This document shows positions 1 to 6,126 of a stretch of 6,314 nt of DNA, one piece after another (the first letter of the stretch is position 1; each line of letters opens with the position of its first letter). Origin of the DNA: Phycisphaeraceae bacterium (GTDB lineage: Bacteria; Planctomycetota; Phycisphaerae; Phycisphaerales; Phycisphaeraceae); NCBI GenBank assembly GCA_003552605.1, contig PUNN01000073.1, forward strand, positions 1 through 6,314, in the 5' to 3' direction. Below the pieces are notes generated by a model. That model had not been told where the DNA came from, made no database searches, and worked only from the letters and a program-made list of their open reading frames with translations. The position numbers were made by a program, and so were the translations under genes.

Positions 1-70
1 CGCGGCGCATGTCATGCACCCTGGCCCTGCAGTTGAAGCCGTCTCACTGGCCGGCAGGCGGCAGATGGCG

Positions 71-76
71 TATAAC
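71..76 (+). promoter_or_regulatory. Candidate -10 element of the HAD phosphatase gene
   Basis: TATAAC lies seven bases before the ATG at 84, which would put transcription initiation at or next to the start codon. No Shine-Dalgarno sequence precedes that ATG, which fits a leaderless message. No good -35 hexamer is visible 16-18 bases upstream (TGGCCG at 48-53 is poor), so the call rests on one hexamer and the missing SD. Confidence 0.3.
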
Positions 77-83
77 TCGCGGC

Positions 84-752
84 ATGCTCAGGCTTTCCGC
101 AGTTATCTTCGACCTCGACGGCACGTTGCTTGACACGCTTGATGCCATCGCCGCTGCCGCCAACCACGTTCTGGAACAGCGCGGCCGGCCCGCTCGTCAG
201 GCACCGTCCTACCTGCCGCATGTGGGCTACGGGTTGAATCACCTGCTGGAGAAAACGCTCGAGACGACCAATCCGGCTGAACTCGCCCCTGCGCGTGAGA
301 TGTTCACCGAGTTCTACGCGGCGAATGAAGGCCCCCTGACGCGGGTTTATCCCGGTATCGCGCATACGCTGGAGCCCCTCCAAGAAGCCGGCATTCGCCT
401 GGGCGTGCTCAGCAATAAGCCGCAAGCCGCTACCGCCCGTAACGTCGCCGCGTGCCTGCCCCATATCCGATTCGACCTGGTACGCGGGCAACGGGAAGGC
501 GCGGCGGTCAAGCCGGACCCCGAACCGGCGCTGGAGATGGCCCGGCATTGGGGACTTGCGCCTTCAGCGGTCATGCTGGTGGGCGATTCTGAAGTGGATA
601 TGCAGACGGCCCGCCGCGCCGGCATGGTGCCGATCGGTGTGAGTTGGGGCTTTCGCTCGCCGGCCCTGCTCCGCGAGGAGGGCGCACAGCAGGTGATCGA
701 TGATCCTGAGCAATTGCTGGAATTACTCGAGCTTCCCGCCCGGGGGCGCTGA
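84..752 (+). CDS. HAD-superfamily phosphatase, phosphoglycolate phosphatase (Gph)-like, 222 aa
   Basis: This is a cytosolic HAD subfamily IA hydrolase that removes phosphate from a small phosphorylated metabolite. Phosphoglycolate is the usual inference, but the substrate cannot be read from sequence. All four HAD motifs are present: FDLDGTLLDT with nucleophile D10 and acid/base D12, VLSNK with S110, the VKPDP lysine K143, and GDSEVD with D168 and D172. Residues about 15-85 form the helical C1 cap typical of Gph/PGMB-like enzymes, and the length is normal for the family. The reading frame is open from an ATG at 9, but the family N-terminus (LSAVIFDLDGT) begins just after the ATG at 84, so I chose that one; the 25 upstream residues look non-coding. 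There is no SD at 84. The 3' end overlaps the convergent zinc-ribbon gene by 30 bases. Pyrophosphatase PpaX or beta-phosphoglucomutase-like activity are alternatives. Confidence 0.9.
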   Translation: MLRLSAVIFDLDGTLLDTLDAIAAAANHVLEQRGRPARQAPSYLPHVGYGLNHLLEKTLETTNPAELAPAREMFTEFYAANEGPLTRVYPGIAHTLEPLQEAGIRLGVLSNKPQAATARNVAACLPHIRFDLVRGQREGAAVKPDPEPALEMARHWGLAPSAVMLVGDSEVDMQTARRAGMVPIGVSWGFRSPALLREEGAQQVIDDPEQLLELLELPARGR

Positions 753-2189
753 AGAGGGGCGGTGTGCCTCGGGGTAACCTGCCCCCCCACTCCCCGGACC
801 TGTTGCCACGTTGGCCCTCTCTTCATCGGACATACCCTGTCGGTGGTCTGCTCCACCGCCCTTGGGGGAGTCAGCCTCGCCGTGCTCCCCGGAGCCTTCA
901 TCCTGCAAGTCGCTGGCATGGGCCTGCTCGAGCGCACGGCGCCAATAGGTGATATCACTCGAATCCGGTGTCTCGGGCGGCGTTGGGTCCGGCGCTGGCG
1001 GGTTGGCGGCGAGCTTGGAGCGAAGCGGCTCAGGGATCCCATCCTGCCCGGCCATGCCGCTGCCGGGCTGAAGGACCTGATCCGATGGAGATTCGGAAAC
1101 GGGCTCCGCTTCATCCGAAAGCGACGCAGCACTGCCCCCTGGCTTCTCATCGGGACTCTGGTTGCCCTGCCGGGCGCGCATCATCTCCAACTCTCGCTCA
1201 AGTTCCTCAAGCTCGCCGCGCGGCATGGGCCGGCTATGGGCGGCGATCACCGTGTCGATCGGGCTGATGTTGGTCGGCTGGCGGGCCCGCCCCGTGTGAG
1301 GGTCGCCTTCGGGTCGGCGGTCTGAAACGTCGGCCGCGGCGTGCGATCCCGCCCCATCCCGACCGGGCGAGGGCCGCGCCATCTCAGGTCGATGCGCTTT
1401 GGGAATGTGGATGATCTGCGGCCGGACTTTCGGTGGCCGCGGTGGCGGCTCTGCGGTGCTCCCTTCACCGGCACGCTCGGCAGGTTCGGCTGGCGTCCCG
1501 GGCCCGGCCGCTTCCACAGGCTCGGCCGAATCCACGGGGGCTGCGGCGGCATGATCAGACGATTCGACGGGCTCGGCGGCAACATCAGAGGCAGCCCGGG
1601 GCGATGGATCGGCCGGAGCCACCTCACGGGTCACGGGAGTCGAGATGTCCTCCCCGGCAACCTGCGGTTGTGAAGGGCCCTCTGGAGTCTGTTCCTGCTC
1701 CAGCGATCGACGGGGCAATGTGCTGGGCGTATCGGTTTCGGCATGCTGGCCGGTAACCGGTGCTTGCGCTGCATCCGGGCTCGTGGCGGCACCATCCCCA
1801 GTTTCGGCCGTGCCCTGTAGTGGCGATGGCCGTGGTGGCGAGCCAAGGCTATCACCGGCCGGCGAAGCAGGCTCGACAGGGAGGCTTGAGGGCACCCCGT
1901 GCCAGGCTGAACCCGGTGAGGCCTCACCCCCCAAGGGTGAAGCGGATGAAGGCGGCTTCGCTGCCGGCTCATCACGGCTGCTGGCGGTTGCCGGCGGCAG
2001 CACGTACCCCGGCCTCAAGGTGGGCTTATCTACCGCCCCCGGCACGATGCCGAGTTGAAACGGCATCCCGCACTCAGCGCACCGCACACCCGAACCCACC
2101 CGGTGCGGCGGGACGCGATACTTGCGCCGGCAATACGGGCACCGGATACGAACATAGGGTTGCGGGTTATCTCCACCTGTCGAAGTCAC
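723..2189 (-). CDS. N-terminal CxxC/CxxC zinc-ribbon protein with a long disordered tail, 488 aa
   Basis: The function is unknown. Residues about 13-45 form a compact zinc ribbon of the MJ0042/zinc-ribbon_5 kind: VRIRCPYCRRKYRVP, then VRCAECGMPFQLG, with ligands C17, C20, C37 and C40. After that the protein is rich in P, A, E, S, G and D and should be disordered. Three islands look less random: a basic/proline stretch with KVRPQIIHIPKAHRPEMARP (about 250-270), a charged helix around GELEELERELEMMRAR (about 325-340), and DITYWRRALEQAHASD (about 412-427). No signal peptide or membrane segment is seen, so it is probably cytosolic. I chose the GTG at 2189 because GGGAG lies 11 bases upstream and the ribbon follows at once. 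The frame stays open to an ATG at 2648, but that extension would cross repeat A and the end of the DUF4870 gene. The function may be nucleic-acid or protein binding, by analogy only. Confidence 0.75.
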   Translation of the reverse strand: MTSTGGDNPQPYVRIRCPYCRRKYRVPPHRVGSGVRCAECGMPFQLGIVPGAVDKPTLRPGYVLPPATASSRDEPAAKPPSSASPLGGEASPGSAWHGVPSSLPVEPASPAGDSLGSPPRPSPLQGTAETGDGAATSPDAAQAPVTGQHAETDTPSTLPRRSLEQEQTPEGPSQPQVAGEDISTPVTREVAPADPSPRAASDVAAEPVESSDHAAAAPVDSAEPVEAAGPGTPAEPAERAGEGSTAEPPPRPPKVRPQIIHIPKAHRPEMARPSPGRDGAGSHAAADVSDRRPEGDPHTGRARQPTNISPIDTVIAAHSRPMPRGELEELERELEMMRARQGNQSPDEKPGGSAASLSDEAEPVSESPSDQVLQPGSGMAGQDGIPEPLRSKLAANPPAPDPTPPETPDSSDITYWRRALEQAHASDLQDEGSGEHGEADSPKGGGADHRQGMSDEERANVATGPGSGGAGYPEAHRPSSAPPGGKLE

Positions 2190-2356
2190 GGCGCTTGTTG
2201 CTCCCACGTTGACGGGCCACAGATGCAAGCCAGACCCACCGGCACACAAAGCCCGCCCGCCAACCCATGATAGCCCGGAATGACAACGCTCACCACGCCC
2301 CGCCGGTGTTCGGCCGGGCGTCCGGCGCATGACACGCGCCGCAGGAAAACGAGCAT

Positions 2357-2499
2357 GGGTGGCATGGTCAGCGGGCTTTCCGGGGGTCTTCAGGCCGATG
2401 GCCATGCAAGGCCGCGCGGCGCTCGGGGCGTCCTGAACCCTCGGGGCCCCATGGCCATCGGCTTCGCTTCCGGCGGCAGCCGCTGACGCAGCCAGCCAA
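2357..2499. repeat. Dispersed hairpin repeat, copy A: two mirrored stem-loop units (REP/BIME-like)
   Basis: Unit 1 (2357-2407) opens with GGGTGGCATGGTCAGCGG, identical over 18 bases to copy B. Its GCATGGTCAGCGG (2362-2374) pairs with CCGATGGCCATGC (2395-2407), with one G-T wobble and one mismatch, around a 20-base loop. Unit 2 lies in inverted orientation: CATGGCCATCGG (2450-2461) is the exact complement of 2395-2406, and CCGCTGAC (2480-2487) mirrors GTCAGCGG of unit 1; its outer edge GCAGCCAGCC is a decayed form of the expected CATGCCACCC. Between the units lies GC-rich sequence with the palindrome GCCGCGCGGC (2411-2420). The arrangement resembles BIMEs of enterobacteria, but the sequence is unrelated to any repeat I can name. 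Confidence 0.8.
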
Positions 2500-2571
2500 C
2501 CCTTCCCTGGCTGAAAAGGAGCCCCAAATGTGTCATGAATCCCCCGGCGTCCGCGAGACCGCTGGGCGGCC

Positions 2572-2593
2572 CCCCTCGCCGCGGCCAGAGGGG
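2572..2593 (-). other. Stem-loop at the 3' end of the DUF4870 gene
   Basis: CCCCTC (2572-2577) pairs perfectly with GAGGGG (2588-2593) around a 10-base loop, and begins three bases past the TGA stop at 2597-2599. No T-run follows on the minus strand, so it is not a textbook intrinsic terminator. It could protect the transcript 3' end or be chance in GC-rich DNA. Confidence 0.3.
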
Positions 2594-2596
2594 CAG

Positions 2597-3142
2597 TCAA
2601 GTCCGATCGGCATGCTGGAAGAACGGGATCGACAGCGGGTACGGCCATACCGTGCCCTCGTTGGCACGAATCCCCCCGATGATGGGGAACACGATGGCCA
2701 ACACGGTCAGCGCGAGGCCACCGATCAGGGCAATGGGAATCCCAACCATTGTCAACGCGATCAGGCCGAGTCCTGCGCTGTAGATCAACAGTGAAAGTAT
2801 CCAGTTGAGCACCACGTAAGCGTGAGTATCCAGCCCTGGCAGCCGTTCACGCTTAATCTGCCAGATGATGATCGGCGCAACCAGCCCCGCCAGCGGAAGC
2901 ACGATCCCCGCAAGCATGGACCAGTGAAGCAGTGCCGCCCACTGCCTGGGTGAAAGGTCGCCGCGGCCAAAGCCTGCGAATGGTCCGTCTTGCGCCGCTG
3001 GTGGCGGCCCTGAATCGCCATTGGCACCGGTGCTGCTGTGCTCACGCAGCAGTTTCGCCTTGGCCTGCTGGTATTCTTCCGGGGTCAGCATGCCCTGTTC
3101 GTAGAGCTTGCTCAGCGATTCCAGTTCATCGGTCAGGGCCAT
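2597..3142 (-). CDS. SHOCT + DUF4870-type integral membrane protein, 181 aa
   Basis: This is a small inner-membrane protein of unknown function. Residues 1-33 (ELESLSKLYEQGMLTPEEYQ followed by QAKAKLL) match the SHOCT pattern, a short amphipathic helical pair often found in oligomerising membrane-associated proteins. A flexible G/P-rich linker (about 36-62) follows. The rest resembles DUF4870/Tic20-like proteins: SPRQWAALLHWSMLAG, a first membrane segment at about 74-94, the cytoplasmic IKRERLPGLDTHAYVVLNW stretch, then hydrophobic segments at about 109-129 and 131-155, and a closing WPYPLSIPF. I chose the ATG at 3142 because it opens directly into the SHOCT helix and has GGAG 11 bases (or GTGAG 7 bases) upstream. 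An ATG at 3199 would add 19 residues. It sits 66 bases downstream of miaB on the same strand, so co-transcription is likely. Confidence 0.82.
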   Translation of the reverse strand: MALTDELESLSKLYEQGMLTPEEYQQAKAKLLREHSSTGANGDSGPPPAAQDGPFAGFGRGDLSPRQWAALLHWSMLAGIVLPLAGLVAPIIIWQIKRERLPGLDTHAYVVLNWILSLLIYSAGLGLIALTMVGIPIALIGGLALTVLAIVFPIIGGIRANEGTVWPYPLSIPFFQHADRT

Positions 3143-3208
3143 GGCCAGGCTCACTCCAAACGTGCGTGCCAGGCGTGCTGACTGTCCGGCCAGCCGCACT
3201 CGGGCCGC

Positions 3209-4804
3209 TTACACCGCCACCGGTTCCCCCGCGAGCGAACCGAACAGGGCCAGCGGGCCTGCCCTTTCGATCCGCACATCCACCATCGAGCCGACCAGCG
3301 ACTGCTCAGCGTCGAACATCACGATCAGGTCGCCATCGGTGCGGCCGGCAAGCTGAAGCACCTGGCGCGGCTGCTCCCAGCCGAGCGTCACCGACGGGTC
3401 GGCCGTGTTGCGGTTGCGGCTCTCACGCTCGCTGATCGACTCAACAAACACGCGCACCGTCCGTCCGACCTGCGACTGGTGAATCTCCCGACTGATGCGG
3501 CTCTGGACCTCGAGAAGCTCATTGTTTCGGCGGCGTTTCTCACCGTCGGGTACATCATCGCTCAGCCGTTCGTAAGCCGGTGTGCCGGGGCGCGGGCTGT
3601 ACTTGAAGATGAAGCAGTTCTTGTATCGGGCGCGTTCGAGCAGCCCGACGGTCGCCTCGTGATCGGCCTGTGTCTCCGTGGGGAAGCCGCAGATGACGTC
3701 ACCGGCGACGGTCGCATCGGGCAGCTTCACCCGCAGGCGATCGAGCAGGTCGAGATAAGTCTCGACCGTATGGCCGCGGTTCATCATCTTCAGGATACGG
3801 TTCGAGCCCGACTGCGCCGGCAGGTGCAGGTAGCGGCAGATGCGGGGGCAGGCGGCCATGACGTCGAGGATGTCATCGCCAAAATCGCGTGGGAAGCTGG
3901 TCACGAATCGCAGGCGTTGAAGCCCCGGCACCTCATCATGGATGCGTTGAAGCAGGTCAGCAAAGCTGGTCACGCGGCTGCCGGGCGTCACCTTCGGCCC
4001 TGCGGCACCGAAGTTGGCCCCAACCTGCGGCTGCTGAACGCCATTCAAGCTCACCGCCGCGCCATGATCGTAGTGGTAATGATTGACTGTCTGCCCGAGC
4101 AGCGTGATCTCAATGACCCCGCCGTCCACAAGACGTCGACACTCATCGACGATGTGGTCCGGCGGCCGGTGAACCTCCCGGCCGCGGGTGCGCGGCACCA
4201 CGCAGTAGGTGCAGTGCTTGTTGCAGCCACGGGTAATCCGGACATAGGCGCTATGGCGGGGCTGCTCGGGCGAGAAGGCCCGGGCAAGGTCGAGCATCTC
4301 GAGTTGGTCTTCGGCTGCTGCGAGCGTACTCGACCGCCGATGCGTGTTGCCCTGCAGTGCTGTGGCCACCTCGCGGCGCCCCCCTTGCGCCCCGGCCGGC
4401 GCGGTCGTGGGGTCGACCGATCCCCCGGGGCCGCCACGGCGGGTACGGAGGGCGTTGTCGATCAGCATCGGCACTTTGTCGAGCTCGCCCGGCCCGCACA
4501 GCAAGTCCACCTGCGGATGCCGCCGCGCCATATCCGCCCCATCCCGCTCGGCCATGCAGCCGAGCACCCCGAGCACGATGCCCGGGTGGGTGCGCTTACG
4601 CTGCCCGACGAGACCGATACGGCTGTAGACCTTGTTCTCGGCATGCTCACGCACCGAGCAGGTGTTGTAGAGCACCACATCCGCCTGCTTCCAGTTCTCG
4701 ACAAAGCGATACCCCGCGGCCAGAAGCTGGCCCCGGACAAGCTCGGAGTCCAGCACGTTCATCTGGCAGCCGAAGGTCTCGAGGTAGACAGTCAGTGGCT
4801 TCAT
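3209..4804 (-). CDS. miaB: tRNA-2-methylthio-N6-dimethylallyladenosine synthase MiaB, 531 aa
   Basis: This radical-SAM methylthiotransferase converts i6A37 to ms2i6A37 in tRNAs that read codons starting with U, using two [4Fe-4S] clusters and S-adenosylmethionine. The N-terminal UPF0004 domain carries its cluster cysteines C13 (ETFGCQMN), C49 (YNTCSVRE) and C83 (LGCMAER). The radical-SAM loop RGCNKHCTYCVVPRTRGRE supplies C194, C198 and C201. HLPAQSGSNRILKMMNRGH (about 327-345), GDVICGFPTET and FKYSPRPGTPA are family blocks, and a C-terminal TRAM domain (about 445-523) should bind tRNA. It is longer than E. coli MiaB (474 aa) because of insertions at about 122-175, 241-278 and 457-478. YNTCSVRE and GCNKHCTYCVVP favour MiaB over RimO or MtaB. 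The ATG at 4804 opens directly into the family N-terminus; no clear SD precedes it. It heads a probable operon with the DUF4870 gene. Confidence 0.95.
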   Translation of the reverse strand: MKPLTVYLETFGCQMNVLDSELVRGQLLAAGYRFVENWKQADVVLYNTCSVREHAENKVYSRIGLVGQRKRTHPGIVLGVLGCMAERDGADMARRHPQVDLLCGPGELDKVPMLIDNALRTRRGGPGGSVDPTTAPAGAQGGRREVATALQGNTHRRSSTLAAAEDQLEMLDLARAFSPEQPRHSAYVRITRGCNKHCTYCVVPRTRGREVHRPPDHIVDECRRLVDGGVIEITLLGQTVNHYHYDHGAAVSLNGVQQPQVGANFGAAGPKVTPGSRVTSFADLLQRIHDEVPGLQRLRFVTSFPRDFGDDILDVMAACPRICRYLHLPAQSGSNRILKMMNRGHTVETYLDLLDRLRVKLPDATVAGDVICGFPTETQADHEATVGLLERARYKNCFIFKYSPRPGTPAYERLSDDVPDGEKRRRNNELLEVQSRISREIHQSQVGRTVRVFVESISERESRNRNTADPSVTLGWEQPRQVLQLAGRTDGDLIVMFDAEQSLVGSMVDVRIERAGPLALFGSLAGEPVAV

Positions 4805-4903
4805 GGAACCAAGGGGGCTGGGACTCCCCCGGCGCTCGTTCGGCGGGCACCGGGGGGTATCGGGGGCCGTTTACGGGGTTGGCAGACGCAATCGCAACAG
4901 GTC

Positions 4904-4909
4904 ATGATA
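4904..4909 (-). promoter_or_regulatory. Candidate -10 element upstream of miaB
   Basis: TATCAT on the minus strand lies about 95 bases before the miaB ATG. The position 17 bases further upstream reads TTTTCC, only three of six consensus bases. The call is weak; a leader of about 90 bases would result. Confidence 0.2.
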
Positions 4910-4938
4910 AGCTGAGCACCCCGGTGGGAAAAGCTCAC

Positions 4939-4971
4939 ACCCGGCACGCGGCGGATTACAGCTTGCCGGGT
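4939..4971. repeat. 8-bp perfect inverted repeat in the divergent miaB / 5059-gene region
   Basis: ACCCGGCA (4939-4946) is the exact reverse complement of TGCCGGGT (4964-4971), separated by 17 bases. It lies in the 254-base divergent region that must hold the promoters of both flanking genes, so it could be a regulator site or a stem in a leader. No T-run follows on either strand, so it is not a terminator. No tRNA or known riboswitch fold was recognised in the region. Confidence 0.4.
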
Positions 4972-5037
4972 CGCGGCTGGGCGGTCCTCACTGGCCTGCC
5001 GCGGCGGACGCCGACACAGCGGCAATAGCCGAGGGCC

Positions 5038-5043
5038 GATAAC
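5038..5043 (+). promoter_or_regulatory. Candidate -10 element of the 5059 gene
   Basis: GATAAC lies 15 bases before the ATG at 5059, implying a leader of only about 9 bases. A weak SD (CAGG at 5050-5053) fits within it. No good -35 hexamer is visible at the right distance. Confidence 0.22.
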
Positions 5044-5058
5044 GTTTTTCAGGTTCCG

Positions 5059-5673
5059 ATGGACCTTTCGCCGATGCAGCAGTTACCGCATTCGGATGCA
5101 AGGGCGACCCGCATGGTCTACAGGTTCTTCAACGCGCTGCCGGCCTGGCTGTTCCTGCTCAGTGGGCTGGTCATCGTGGCAGCCGTGGTCCTGGTCGGGC
5201 CCACGCTCGAACTGCAACAGCTTCAGTACGAGCAAAAGCGCATCGAGGCCAAGGCACGGGTGCCGTATTACGAACGCGAAGCACTCGAGCAGATGCACGA
5301 AGCGCTCAAGGCCAACGACCCGGCCACCATCGAGCGGCTGGCCCTGGTCTACCGCAACCTCGTGCGGCCGGGCTCGCAGGTGGTTCATTCCACGGAAGCC
5401 ACGCCTTCATTCCTGCACGATTCACCCGAGCACCTTTCCCCGGCAGAGCTCGACCGGCTTATCCAGGCCGACAGCCCGAATCCCGTGGAGGCCTGGGCGC
5501 AGGAGCTCGCCCGCTCGCGCGTGGCGATGCCGCAGCCGCCCGACCCCGTCGAGTCCACCCTCGTTCGCCTGACCACCGGCCCCCGTCGTAAGGCCGTTCT
5601 GGCCCTTGGCGTGGTATTTCTGCTGCTGGGCATGATGCCACCGGATGAACGAAGGTCGCGGCAGCGAGCATGA
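5059..5673 (+). CDS. Hypothetical protein with two terminal membrane segments and a helical middle, 204 aa
   Basis: I do not recognise the family. After a polar N-terminus of about 27 residues comes a strong membrane segment (about 28-47, PAWLFLLSGLVIVAAVVLVG). It runs straight into a long charged helix, LELQQLQYEQKRIEAKARVPYYERE (about 50-74), that could form a coiled coil. A second helical part follows (EQMHEALKANDPATIERLALVYRN, about 77-100), then a proline- and acid-rich stretch (about 103-165). A second membrane segment lies at about 178-193 (KAVLALGVVFLLLGMM), ending in a basic tail RRSRQRA. With both ends cytoplasmic, the positive-inside rule would place the middle (about 130 residues) in the periplasm. 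The ATG at 5059 has a weak SD; ATGs at residues 6 and 19 are alternatives. The layout faintly recalls FtsL/DivIC-type proteins, but no motif supports that. It is convergent with the sigma-like gene, 102 bases apart, and I see no clear terminator in that gap. Confidence 0.75.
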   Translation: MDLSPMQQLPHSDARATRMVYRFFNALPAWLFLLSGLVIVAAVVLVGPTLELQQLQYEQKRIEAKARVPYYEREALEQMHEALKANDPATIERLALVYRNLVRPGSQVVHSTEATPSFLHDSPEHLSPAELDRLIQADSPNPVEAWAQELARSRVAMPQPPDPVESTLVRLTTGPRRKAVLALGVVFLLLGMMPPDERRSRQRA

Positions 5674-5775
5674 CCCGGCCAGCGGGCATGGATTCAAGGG
5701 ATGAAGGATCGTGCGATTGACGGATCATCCCCCCGTTGCGGCAAGAGCCCACACGGTAAGCCGCCGCGTCTGGTT

Positions 5776-6009
5776 TCAGTTCTGATGCACCAGGTTCAGT
5801 CGCGGCATCGCCGAGGGCACAGCACTTCTTAGTCGACCGATCAGCGCCTGCCTCACCGATGTGACCAGGCACCGCGGCAGGCCGAGCGCAGCGGCGATCT
5901 CGGCATCATTGAGCCGCTCGAGCTTCCAGAGCATCAACACCAGCCGCTCGGTGCGGGATAGCTCCACCGTGAGAAACCGTCGAATGAACTGAGCTGTCTG
6001 ACCGTCCAT
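5776..6009 (-). CDS. Sigma-70 region 4-like helix-turn-helix protein, 77 aa
   Basis: A tiny cytosolic protein that is essentially one sigma region 4-like DNA-binding domain. Residues 17-62 (ELSRTERLVLMLWKLERL, then NDAEIAAALGLPRCLVTSVR) follow the ECF/sigma-70 region 4 pattern: a leading helix, then EIAxxLGLP and a recognition helix. There is no region 2, so it cannot act as a complete sigma factor; it may be a regulator or a lineage-specific sigma-like adaptor. Two starts are credible. The ATG at 6009 begins MDGQTAQFIRRFL directly before the domain and has AGGGG six bases upstream. The in-frame ATG at 6087 would give 103 aa and has a better SD (GAGGTG), but the added 26 residues are W/P-rich and unlike the domain. 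The ATG at 6201 lies upstream of the promoter and is excluded if that promoter is the one used. The tail (about 63-77) is non-conserved in appearance. Confidence 0.7.
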   Translation of the reverse strand: MDGQTAQFIRRFLTVELSRTERLVLMLWKLERLNDAEIAAALGLPRCLVTSVRQALIGRLRSAVPSAMPRLNLVHQN

Positions 6010-6019
6010 GGTCCACCCC

Positions 6020-6036
6020 TGGCCCCGAACGGGCCA
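6020..6036 (-). promoter_or_regulatory. Leader hairpin touching the SD of the sigma-like gene
   Basis: TGGCCC (6020-6025) pairs perfectly with GGGCCA (6031-6036) around a five-base loop. On the transcript the hairpin ends at the first base of the AGGGG SD that serves the ATG at 6009. If translation starts there, the stem could limit ribosome access. If it starts at 6087, the stem is inside coding sequence and may mean nothing. Confidence 0.35.
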
Positions 6037-6086
6037 TTGCACAGGCAGTTGAACCGGCCGGTCCATCCATGGCCCGACCACTGGCA

Positions 6087-6096
6087 TCGTCACCTC
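6087..6096 (-). promoter_or_regulatory. Alternative ribosome binding site for a longer sigma-like protein
   Basis: On the minus strand GAGGTGACG directly precedes the in-frame ATG at 6085-6087, a better anti-SD match than the one before the ATG at 6009. It lies about 30 bases past the predicted transcription start, a normal leader length. It competes with, and does not settle, the choice of start. Confidence 0.4.
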
Positions 6097-6126
6097 ACGG
6101 CCTGCCCTGCAGCCGCTGTTTGCATT

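Larger units (their letters stand above)
2190..2596. other. 407-base non-coding interval between the zinc-ribbon and DUF4870 genes
   Basis: This stretch holds repeat copy A (2357-2499), described separately. It also holds an inverted repeat CGCCGG/CCGGCG (2301-2306 and 2322-2327) and a possible minus-strand -10 hexamer TATCAT (2267-2272) about 78 bases before the GTG at 2189, with no convincing -35. Small open frames cross it on both strands, but none resembles a known protein. The minus-strand extension of the zinc-ribbon frame encodes the repeat itself (MAIGLKTPGKPADHATHA), which argues against it being translated. Confidence 0.7.

Noticed and set aside
762..2270. Several plus-strand open frames opposite the zinc-ribbon gene
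   Set aside because: They overlap each other in different frames, have R/P/G-rich products and no family signature. The minus-strand frame has a real zinc ribbon and a start with an SD.
2357..2499. CRISPR array or insertion sequence at the repeat
   Set aside because: There is no regular repeat-spacer series, no cas gene and no transposase; the structure is a pair of inverted hairpins.
2493..2517. CAGCCA/TGGCTG stem followed by AAAA as a terminator
   Set aside because: The tract after the stem on the plus strand is A not T, and on the minus strand the T-run precedes the stem. It also overlaps the decayed edge of repeat A.
2190..2648. N-terminal extension of the zinc-ribbon gene to the ATG at 2648 (641 aa)
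   Set aside because: The extension crosses repeat A and the 3' end of the DUF4870 gene, has no domain, and its sequence is a translation of the repeat. The GTG at 2189 with GGGAG upstream is a better start.
2528..2794. Plus-strand 88-aa frame with a textbook AAGGAG six bases before its ATG
   Set aside because: About three quarters of it is antisense to the DUF4870 gene, the product is polar low-complexity sequence with no recognisable domain, and no promoter is evident. The SD match alone is not enough.
3479..4915. Long plus-strand open frame of 478 codons
   Set aside because: It is antisense to miaB, whose motifs are unambiguous; GC-rich codon usage keeps the opposite frame open.
5694..5732. 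Inverted repeat GGATGA/TCATCC in the convergent gap as a bidirectional terminator
   Set aside because: The stem is only 6 bp with a 20-base loop and neither strand has a T-run after it.
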